A stretch of DNA of 18,951 nt, from NCBI GenBank assembly GCA_050943335.1, contig JBMNOZ010000024.1, forward strand, positions 1-18,951, given 5' to 3'. Position 1 is the first letter of the stretch. Each line of letters opens with the position of its first letter. The stretch is from JBMNOZ01 sp050943335 (GTDB lineage: Bacteria; Bacillota; Desulfitobacteriia; Desulfitobacteriales; Syntrophobotulaceae). Position numbers and translations under genes: made by a program. This document shows positions 13,122 through 18,951 of the stretch, piece after piece. The notes beneath the pieces were generated by a model that ran no database searches, was not told the DNA's origin, and saw only the letters and a list, made by a program, of their open reading frames with translations.

Positions 13122-14384
13122 CTAACTGTATTTTTCAACATTATACCTCTCGAGAAGTTCTTTTTTGCTAATCCAAACAATTTTTGGGGTTTTGCCAAGG
13201 CTAGCGGTATTTCTTTTTCCTCCAGATGGGTGATAGATATGAACAATTATTTTTTGGAAAAGAGCGACTAGACGCCCGTCCCGGCCGGGATATTCCTGAA
13301 CATTAAAGCCCAGTTTTTTTACTCCTCTATTGATCAAAGTCAACCCAAGGTAGACTTTGATATTTTGATGTTTGGGGTTATTTGCAATATACTTCGCCAA
13401 GTCGGGTAGAGAGCGGAGAGCAAGCTTTAGGGCCCGTAAGCCGGTTTTCTGCAGATCAGGACCAACAGATTGAAATCTGAGGTTATCGAAGTGGATTTCC
13501 CCAACCAGGTCCCCTTTTGTGGCCATAACCTGTCCGTCAGGGTGGATTAAATCCGGTCCTCGATAACGGGATACTTTTAACCGAAATAGATTAAGGTGGT
13601 CGATGCGCTCGATATTGTAAATTTTGACGTACAGTTGCTCCCATTTTTCCCAAAGGGAAAAAGTCAGTCGCCTGCGCCAGGACCAAGGGGGAAAAGTCAA
13701 TGGAACAATTGGGAGCTTGAGATCCTCCCTAATTTTATGACAGAGTTCATCTAGACAGGAAAGAGTGTTTTCTGGGGCCCCTTCTTGCCCCCCACTGTCG
13801 TGGAGGAGGATAATCGAGCCTTCTTTGGTGCGTCTAATGATCCTGTTGATGATTTGAGCCGGGGATCTTTTTTTTAACCAGTCCATCCCGTGAACATTCC
13901 AAGCTACTAACCTTTTTTTTCTTTTAATACACCAGAAAAAAAAGGCTAAGTTGGCGCTGCCCCACGGAGATCTAACGTAATGAACTTTTTGCCCAGTAAT
14001 GTTTTCTAAAGTGCTAATTCCTCGATCCCAAAGAGCCCAAGTTTTCCAGGGTGACATTAACCAGGCATGTTTGTGGACATAGCCATGGGAGCCAATTAAA
14101 TGTCCTTCTTCTAAAATTCTTTTTACAATTTCAGGGTATTGAGCTGCTTTTTCACCGTTTAGAAAGAAACAAGCTTTGATATTTTGCCGAGCCAAAATCG
14201 TTAATAACCGAGGCGTGTAATTAGGATCGGGTCCATCATCAAAAGTAAGTACCACTCCCGGTGAGTACTGACGTTTCCAAGAGCCAATGCCTAAAAAATG
14301 AAGAAAAACTTCTGGTAAAAGTAAATAGAGGGCTAGGCCCCCGAAAACAATTGCTAAGAAAAGATATAAAAGCTCTGGGAACAT
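13122..14384 (-). CDS. Polysaccharide deacetylase with C-terminal YkoP-like domain
   Basis: 420 aa. A membrane anchor occupies about residues 5-30, then a NodB-homology deacetylase (CE4). TFDDGPDP (47-54) supplies catalytic and metal Asp, SHGYVHKH (99-106) the two metal His, RSPWG (138-142) the arginine motif, and LLHDSGG (193-199) the second catalytic His. Such enzymes remove N-acetyl groups from cell-wall or other glycans outside the membrane. The C-terminal 180 residues are not part of a standard deacetylase. RYRGPDLIHPDGQVMATKGD and VGEIHFDNLRF resemble what I recall of Bacillus YkoP. ATG start, with AAGGAGA upstream overlapping the stop of the glycosyltransferase gene, so the two are tightly coupled. 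Substrate unknown. Confidence 0.88.
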   Translation of the reverse strand: MFPELLYLFLAIVFGGLALYLLLPEVFLHFLGIGSWKRQYSPGVVLTFDDGPDPNYTPRLLTILARQNIKACFFLNGEKAAQYPEIVKRILEEGHLIGSHGYVHKHAWLMSPWKTWALWDRGISTLENITGQKVHYVRSPWGSANLAFFFWCIKRKKRLVAWNVHGMDWLKKRSPAQIINRIIRRTKEGSIILLHDSGGQEGAPENTLSCLDELCHKIREDLKLPIVPLTFPPWSWRRRLTFSLWEKWEQLYVKIYNIERIDHLNLFRLKVSRYRGPDLIHPDGQVMATKGDLVGEIHFDNLRFQSVGPDLQKTGLRALKLALRSLPDLAKYIANNPKHQNIKVYLGLTLINRGVKKLGFNVQEYPGRDGRLVALFQKIIVHIYHPSGGKRNTASLGKTPKIVWISKKELLERYNVEKYS

Positions 14385-14396
14385 CTGCTCTTCTCC

Positions 14397-15545
14397 TTAT
14401 CTAGTACCGCACGACAAAGAAACTTCCTCTGAAAGAGACTTGGTTTTAACAGGCAACTGCGTTAAGATGTCAATAATTTTTTGCCAAGCAGGACCTTCAA
14501 TTTGTTCGAAATAAGAATCTACTCTATTTCGCCATAGTTTGTGTTCATTTTGGGATTTGAAAAACTGGTCTAGTTGATCGGGTACAGCTTGATTAGGATC
14601 TAGAAGATAAATTAGCTTTTGGTTAAACAAATACCGTTTATTTATTCTTTCTTGACCGGGGAGGGAAGAATGAACAAAGATAGGGATTCTTTTCGAAAGA
14701 GCTTCGCTCACGGTTACTCCTCCGGGTTTGGTGATCAGGGCATCTGTTTTGTTATATAATAAGTTCATGGTTTCGCGAGAGGAAATATAAGACAAAGGTT
14801 TGATATTATTTTTTTGCAGAGAGCTGACTTCTTTATATAATTTTTTGTTTTTGCCGCAGAGTATAGTAAAAGAATAGTCACTGTTTTCAGAGAGATTGGA
14901 AATAAGGTTATCCATATCGCCTAACCCTTCATTTCCGCCAGAAATCAAAATATTATAAGGCGGCTCCGGTTTGTAGGAAGGGCGGGGAGTAAAACACTCA
15001 TCAACGGGAATTCCGGTTATAAAGATATTCTCGGCCTTAATCTGATGTTTTGTTATTAATTCGGCCCGGATCTCTTTGTTAGGAACAAAATGATAATCAA
15101 TGCCCTTAAGACCCCACAATTTATTGATAAAAAAGTCCGTGTACACATTTATTACCGGCGGGGTTGCGATTCCTCCGAGTCGCAATTTATCAATAAGAAA
15201 AGAAGGCAGCGCTTGGGTGCAAACAATTAAATCTGGATTTTCTTCAGTGATAAGATCTCTCATCTTATCTAGGAACTTAAACTCAAACCATTTGAAATGT
15301 TTGGAAGATTTTGAAGGGTAAATAAAGTGGCGATAAAGTAAATTAAAACTCTGAGGAGCATGGTCAATCCAGGTCAAATACGTGAACCGGAAAGCTTTTT
15401 CTAGAACTTTATCGGCATAACTTAGGAAATCTATTTTAGTGTATTCCACATCTGTAAGTCTTCGTTCTAAAGAGCTTATCAAAGCATCTGCGACGGTATG
15501 ATGCCCTGTTTTTATTTGCAGAAACGGTAGGAACAATATTTTCAT
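14397..15545 (-). CDS. UgtP/MGDG-synthase-like glycosyltransferase
   Basis: 382 aa, GT-B fold, family GT28-like. The N-terminal half begins MKILFLPF and carries TGHHTVADALISSLE (13-27), matching the G-H-x-x-A-x-A-L pattern of monogalactosyldiacylglycerol synthases and UgtP. The C-terminal half has ILISGGNEGLGDM and TKPGGVTVSEALSKRIPI, the nucleotide-sugar binding region. Relatives transfer glucose or galactose from UDP-sugar to diacylglycerol, making membrane glycolipids. The acceptor here could be another lipid. There is no signal peptide, so it probably acts at the cytoplasmic membrane face. ATG start, GGGAG 7 bases upstream. First gene of a two-gene operon with the deacetylase, suggesting work on one glycolipid or wall glycan. 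A 9-base inverted repeat lies just before the ribosome site. Confidence 0.85.
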   Translation of the reverse strand: MKILFLPFLQIKTGHHTVADALISSLERRLTDVEYTKIDFLSYADKVLEKAFRFTYLTWIDHAPQSFNLLYRHFIYPSKSSKHFKWFEFKFLDKMRDLITEENPDLIVCTQALPSFLIDKLRLGGIATPPVINVYTDFFINKLWGLKGIDYHFVPNKEIRAELITKHQIKAENIFITGIPVDECFTPRPSYKPEPPYNILISGGNEGLGDMDNLISNLSENSDYSFTILCGKNKKLYKEVSSLQKNNIKPLSYISSRETMNLLYNKTDALITKPGGVTVSEALSKRIPIFVHSSLPGQERINKRYLFNQKLIYLLDPNQAVPDQLDQFFKSQNEHKLWRNRVDSYFEQIEGPAWQKIIDILTQLPVKTKSLSEEVSLSCGTR

Positions 15546-15558
15546 ACTGATTCTCCCT

Positions 15559-15591
15559 TATTTTGGTAATAAAACATTTTGCACCAAAATA
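15559..15591 (-). repeat. Inverted repeat directly upstream of the glycosyltransferase ribosome site
   Basis: TATTTTGGT (15559-15567) and ACCAAAATA (15583-15591) are perfect 9-base arms with a 15-base loop. The arm nearest the gene abuts the GGGAGA ribosome site. It could be a hairpin tuning translation or an operator. No T-run suggests termination. Confidence 0.45.
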
Positions 15592-15745
15592 CTAGACTGC
15601 ATTCTCAAAAGGTTTGTTTCCCTAGTTTTTCCACCCTGTTAATTTATATTCTTTGGAGACGGTAAAAAACGTCCTCTTGGGAGCTTATATTTCATAGTAT
15701 ATATTACAATATCTGTTTAGAAGGGGCAATGGGGAGCTTGAGAAA

Positions 15746-15799
15746 ATGGTGCAATTGAGTCCAGAGGAATGGGTTTTAAAACCAATAAATTTGAAATAA
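15746..15799 (+). CDS. Possible 17-aa small ORF upstream of glnS
   Basis: ATG at 15746 opens a 17-codon frame containing LSPEEW. A GGGGAG ribosome-site-like sequence lies 9 bases upstream. A promoter-like pair, TTGGGA and TATATT, lies at 15678-15705. It may be a leader peptide or chance; nothing else supports it. Confidence 0.2.
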   Translation: MVQLSPEEWVLKPINLK

Positions 15800-15812
15800 T
15801 AGTAAAGCAACA

Positions 15813-15840
15813 TTGCTATTTCGGCAAAATCTACTATACT
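15813..15840 (+). promoter_or_regulatory. Candidate promoter of glnS-rarD
   Basis: -35 TTGCTA (15813-15818), a 16-base spacer, and -10 TATACT (15835-15840). The -10 lies in an inverted repeat, ATACTA (15836-15841) and TAGTAT (15847-15852). Transcription would begin near 15847, only about 9 bases before the first in-frame ATG, which bears on the choice of glnS start. Confidence 0.4.
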
Positions 15841-15855
15841 AAAATGTAGTATCTT

Positions 15856-17607
15856 ATGAGGCGAAGTGTTCAGAAATTATTTCTTTGGGGGGTAACGATT
15901 ATCAAAAACTCAGCTTCTACTTCAAACTTCATTTATAACATCATTAGGGAGGACTTAAAAACAAATAAACATGGTGGTCGAGTGCATACCCGTTTTCCCC
16001 CTGAACCCAACGGCTATTTACATATCGGTCACGCTAAATCTATTTGTCTAAACTTTGGTTTGGCGGAAGACTTTAAGGGATTGTGTAACCTTAGGTTTGA
16101 TGATACTAATCCCAGTAAGGAAGAAAGCCAATTTGTTGAATCGATCCAAGAAGATATCCGTTGGCTCGGTTTCAGTTGGGATGATAGACTATATTATGCT
16201 TCAGACTATTTTGACCAGCTTTATGATTTTGCTGTTCAGTTGATAAAAAAAGGGTTAGCCTATGTATGTGATCTTTCGGCTGAAGAGATTAAAAAGTATC
16301 GGGGCACCTTAACGGAACCGGGGATAAATAGCCCTTACCGGGAGCGTTCGGTGGAAGAAAACTTAATGCTGTTTGAAAGGATGAAACAAGGGGAGTTTCC
16401 TGACGGATCTCGGGTTTTGCGAGCTAAAATCGATATGGCATCTCCTAACTTAAATATGCGTGATCCGGTAATCTATCGGATTATGCACGAGAGGCATCAT
16501 CGAACCGGTGATAAATGGTGTATTTACCCGATGTATGATTTTGCTCATCCTCTATCCGATGCTATTGAAAAAATAACCCACTCTATCTGTACTTTGGAAT
16601 TTGAGGATCATCGCCCGTTGTATGACTGGTTTATAAAACACCTGATTAAAGAAGATCAACCGAAACAATATGAATTCGCTCGTCTGAACTTAACAAATAC
16701 GATAACCAGTAAACGGAAGTTGCGCCGGCTCGTGGAGGAAGGTTATGTTCAGGGGTGGGATGATCCGAGGATGCCGACGATATCCGGTTTTCGCCGTCGA
16801 GGTTACACCCCGGAGTCAATAAGGGATTTCTGTGAGAGAATAGGGGTTGCCAAAACCAATAGCGTGGTCGATATCGCTTTGTTAGAGCACTGTATTAGAG
16901 AGGACTTAAATGCCAAGGCTCCTCGGGTAATGGCAGTGCTTGATCCTCTAAAAGTGGTTTTGATTAATTATCCTGAAGATAAGGTAGAACAATTACGGGC
17001 AGAGAATAATCCCAACGATCCGGAAGCCGGAGAAAGGTTAATAAATTTCTCGCGGACTCTTTATATTGAAAGAGAAGATTTCATGGAAAACCCTCCTCGG
17101 AAATACTTCCGGCTCTCTCCTGGGAAAGAGGTTCGGCTTAAATACGCCTACATTATAAAATGTGTTGAGGTTATAAAAGACGAAAACGGGGAGATAGTCG
17201 AGATCCATTGTACCTATGATCCGGACACCAAAAGTGGAGGTCCAGCAGCTTCTCGAAAAGTAAAAGGAACTTTGCACTGGGTATCGGCTATGGATGCTAT
17301 AGATGCTGAAGTCAGGATCTATGATTATCTGTTTAAAGAAGTACAAGAGGACCAGGAAGACGAAGATGAATCAGGTAACGATGATGATTTTATAGCCAAA
17401 ATTAATCCCGATTCCTTGAAAGTACTGAAAAATTGCAAGGTTGAGCCTTTATTGGCTCAAGCTTTACCTGAGGAAAAATTTCAGTTCTTGAGGCAGGGCT
17501 ATTTTTGCGCTGATTTAAAAGACCATTCCGCTAAAAAACCGGTGTTTAACAAAATAGTCGGTTTACGGGATAGTTGGGCAAAAATTAACAAAGGGCAGAA
17601 AGAATAA
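15856..17607 (+). CDS. glnS: Glutaminyl-tRNA synthetase
   Basis: A class I synthetase that charges tRNA-Gln directly with glutamine. RFPPEPNGYLHIGHAKS (46-62) holds the HIGH motif; SKRKL near residue 285 replaces KMSKS as usual in GlnRS. DDPRMPTISGFRRRGYTPE and GGPAASRKVKGTLHWVSA (the latter in the beta-barrel anticodon domain) are diagnostic. GluRS lacks this C-terminal beta-barrel. Full length is up to 583 aa against about 554 in E. coli, partly through an acidic insert (EDQEDEDESGNDDD, near 497-511). Most Firmicutes make Gln-tRNA through GatCAB, so this gene is probably acquired. The start is uncertain. ATG 15856 has no ribosome site. The better site, GGGGGG, lies 5 bases before an in-frame ATT at 15898, which would place the N-terminus near that of E. 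coli GlnRS. Confidence 0.93.
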   Translation: MRRSVQKLFLWGVTIIKNSASTSNFIYNIIREDLKTNKHGGRVHTRFPPEPNGYLHIGHAKSICLNFGLAEDFKGLCNLRFDDTNPSKEESQFVESIQEDIRWLGFSWDDRLYYASDYFDQLYDFAVQLIKKGLAYVCDLSAEEIKKYRGTLTEPGINSPYRERSVEENLMLFERMKQGEFPDGSRVLRAKIDMASPNLNMRDPVIYRIMHERHHRTGDKWCIYPMYDFAHPLSDAIEKITHSICTLEFEDHRPLYDWFIKHLIKEDQPKQYEFARLNLTNTITSKRKLRRLVEEGYVQGWDDPRMPTISGFRRRGYTPESIRDFCERIGVAKTNSVVDIALLEHCIREDLNAKAPRVMAVLDPLKVVLINYPEDKVEQLRAENNPNDPEAGERLINFSRTLYIEREDFMENPPRKYFRLSPGKEVRLKYAYIIKCVEVIKDENGEIVEIHCTYDPDTKSGGPAASRKVKGTLHWVSAMDAIDAEVRIYDYLFKEVQEDQEDEDESGNDDDFIAKINPDSLKVLKNCKVEPLLAQALPEEKFQFLRQGYFCADLKDHSAKKPVFNKIVGLRDSWAKINKGQKE

Positions 17608-17620
17608 AAGGGAACGTCAA

Positions 17621-18523
17621 GTGTATAAAGGAATATTAGCAGCATTTATCGCTTATACCCTTTGGGGGATTTTGCCCATTTACTGGAAATTTTTAGATCG
17701 CATCTCACCTGATCAAGTGCTTGCCAACCGGATAATCTGGTCCTTTGTTTTTGTTGCTCTAATAATAATCGGTCAGGGAAGATGGAAAGAGGTTAATCCT
17801 TTTCGTTTAAAAAAAGATAATTTATTACTATATCTGTGCGGGATTATAATCAGTTTTAATTGGTTTATCTTTATTTATGCGGTTTTTACAAATCGGATAG
17901 TGGAAGCTAGTTTAGGCTATTATATAAACCCTTTGCTTACTATATTTTTAGCCCGGATAGTTCTAAAGGAAAAACTGACAGGATTGCAAGGGGTAGCTGT
18001 GGCTTTGGCGGCAGCGGGAGTGGCTGTTCTAACTTTTAGTCATGGCTCCTTACCTATTATCTCCTTGACCTTGGCCCTTACTTTTTCTGTCTATGGACTG
18101 ATGAAGAAAAAAATTCAAATTGAAGCCCTACCTGGTTTAACTTTGGAAACATTTATTGTTTTACCGCTGGCAATAGGATATCTAGTTTTTTTACAGACTA
18201 AGGGCCAATTAGTGTATCCTTCCTTGGTTGCTTGGGAGTGGATTTTGCTCTTAGGTACTGGAGTTGTTACAGCGGTCCCATTGCTTTTATTTGCTTTTTC
18301 GACCAGAATCATACCCTTAACTACTGTAGGGTTTATCCAATATTTAAGCCCGACAATAAGCTTGTTGATCGGCGTGTTTATTTATAAAGAGCCTTTTACT
18401 GTTCATCAGGCCATCGCCTTCTCCTTCATCTGGGTGGCGATCATTATTTATTCCTGCACACAGATGAAAGATTTTTCGCGAGATAAGAGTTTTAAAAGTA
18501 TAAGTAAAAAGCAAATAGGTTGA
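17621..18523 (+). CDS. rarD: RarD-type EamA family transporter
   Basis: 300 aa, about ten membrane segments in two EamA repeats. The opening GILAAFIAYTLWGILPIYWK is the classic RarD start. ANRIIWSFVF, EASLGYYINPLLTIFLARIVLKE and TVGFIQYLSPTISLLIGVFIYKEPF are further family marks. The physiological substrate is not established; the group belongs to the drug/metabolite transporter superfamily. GTG start at 17621 with AAGGGA about 7 bases upstream, only 13 bases after the glnS stop. It is therefore probably transcribed with glnS, though no functional link is known. A basic, Ser/Lys-rich tail follows the last helix. Transcription ends at the hairpin at 18547-18578. Confidence 0.92.
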   Translation: MYKGILAAFIAYTLWGILPIYWKFLDRISPDQVLANRIIWSFVFVALIIIGQGRWKEVNPFRLKKDNLLLYLCGIIISFNWFIFIYAVFTNRIVEASLGYYINPLLTIFLARIVLKEKLTGLQGVAVALAAAGVAVLTFSHGSLPIISLTLALTFSVYGLMKKKIQIEALPGLTLETFIVLPLAIGYLVFLQTKGQLVYPSLVAWEWILLLGTGVVTAVPLLLFAFSTRIIPLTTVGFIQYLSPTISLLIGVFIYKEPFTVHQAIAFSFIWVAIIIYSCTQMKDFSRDKSFKSISKKQIG

Positions 18524-18546
18524 ATAATATAGCGGTAAAGGAAAAA

Positions 18547-18578
18547 CAAGAAGCATTCCGATTAAGGAATGCTTCTTG
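18547..18578. terminator. Bidirectional terminator between rarD and the spore protein gene
   Basis: Perfect 13-base arms (18547-18559 and 18566-18578) enclose GATTAA. On the minus strand the stem is followed by TTTTT, ending the spore protein transcript. On the plus strand the T content is weaker (CTTCTTG), but the stem is strong enough to serve rarD. Confidence 0.85.
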
Positions 18579-18609
18579 AAATCATATAATCACGTTAGCA
18601 AAATCTTAG

Positions 18610-18822
18610 TTAGATTTGTTGACCGTTTTTAAGCTGTTTTTCTGCGAATTCTACCATCCGCTTGGTCATATAACCACCGACTGTCCCGTTTTCACGAGAA
18701 GTGCGGTCCCCACCGAGGGTTGCACCAAGTTCGTTGGCAATTTCATATTTCAGTCTTTCTAAGCCTTTTTCCACTCCAGCTTCCTGAACTGCTGGCTGGT
18801 TTGAACTTCTTCCACTAGGCAT
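18610..18822 (-). CDS. Alpha/beta-type small acid-soluble spore protein
   Basis: 70 aa, the usual size. A DNA-binding protein made in the forespore that coats spore DNA and protects it from UV and heat. Both conserved blocks are present: KYEIANELGATLGGDRTSR (around residues 25-43), containing the Glu-Ile-Ala site cut by the germination protease GPR, and NGTVGGYMTKRMVEFAEKQL (45-64). ATG start at 18822 with AAGGAGG 8 bases upstream. Expression is expected under the forespore factor sigma-G, but I could not find a convincing sigma-G promoter in the AT-rich 18823-18951 stretch, which otherwise shows no gene. A hairpin terminator lies downstream. It shows that the organism is a spore former or recently descended from one. 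Confidence 0.97.
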   Translation of the reverse strand: MPSGRSSNQPAVQEAGVEKGLERLKYEIANELGATLGGDRTSRENGTVGGYMTKRMVEFAEKQLKNGQQI

Positions 18823-18951
18823 GTCGTTTCCCTCCTTGAAAGTAAATATATTTTATTTTTGGAGTCGCTAATATTATTTGATTTTCTTGCTTTATTACTC
18901 AGGTAATTGTTTGTTTTAATTTATGTAATATCCAGAAATGGTATAAAATAA

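Larger units (their letters stand above)
15592..15855. other. Divergent intergenic region, no clear gene
   Basis: The gap between the glycosyltransferase and glnS holds a weak hairpin (15656-15676, GAGACG paired with CGTCCTC, one bulge). There is also a 12-base perfect palindrome GGTTTTAAAACC (15772-15783), a possible promoter TTGGGA-N16-TATATT (15678-15705), a 17-codon frame (15746-15799) and the likely glnS promoter (15813-15840). No T-box sequence or riboswitch was recognised. Confidence 0.5.

Noticed and set aside
15592..15900. T-box leader for glnS
   Set aside because: No T-box core sequence or specifier-stem plus terminator arrangement could be found; the weak hairpin at 15656-15676 is too far from the gene and too short.
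18823..18951. Sigma-G promoter for the spore protein gene
   Set aside because: No pair of elements with the expected sequence and spacing was convincing, though one is expected biologically.
1..18951. CRISPR arrays, tRNA or rRNA genes, integrase or attachment sites
   Set aside because: No regularly spaced short repeats, cloverleaf-like segments or recombinase motifs were seen on reading both strands.

Overview
The window looks like chromosomal DNA of a spore-forming, Gram-positive Firmicute of the class Clostridia, perhaps Peptococcaceae or Desulfotomaculum-like. The evidence is an alpha/beta-type small acid-soluble spore protein gene at the right end, the trpS-scpA-scpB cluster, strong GGAGG-type ribosome binding sites, frequent TTG starts and moderate-to-low GC. 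The genus cannot be fixed from the sequence alone.

Layout. (1) 1-2490, minus strand: a tandem array of ArsB/NhaD-type ion transporter genes. One copy is cut by the window edge, one is complete, and a 39-codon remnant of a third, more diverged copy sits upstream. The two long copies share mosaic blocks of near identity. (2) 2675-8190, plus strand: an information-processing run. It holds an unrecognised 117-aa protein, a DHH/CBS/poly(A)-polymerase-head tRNA nucleotidyltransferase, tryptophanyl-tRNA synthetase, and the condensin partners ScpA and ScpB, joined by TAATG overlaps. (3) 8225-9478, plus: a diaminopimelate decarboxylase whose end overlaps the convergent gene. (4) 9445-11357, minus: a membrane operon DUF421 > DUF4363 > YihY/BrkB. 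(5) 11400-11576: a divergent control region rich in inverted repeats. (6) 11577-13120, plus: a two-gene, translationally coupled cassette of a ParM-like actin and a small protein with a ribbon-helix-helix-like N-terminus, read here as a ParMR-type filament/adaptor pair. (7) 13122-15545, minus: a UgtP/MGDG-synthase-like glycosyltransferase followed by a polysaccharide deacetylase with a YkoP-like C-terminal extension. (8) 15856-18523, plus: glutaminyl-tRNA synthetase (uncommon in Firmicutes) and a RarD-type EamA transporter. (9) 18610-18822, minus: the spore protein, sharing a strong hairpin terminator with rarD.

The most interesting system is the actin/adaptor pair with a palindromic site in front of it. 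It looks like a plasmid-style segregation or positioning module, yet everything around it is housekeeping chromosome. Second is the transporter array, which records duplication, deletion to a remnant and probable gene conversion. No CRISPR array, rRNA, tRNA, transposase or integrase was seen.
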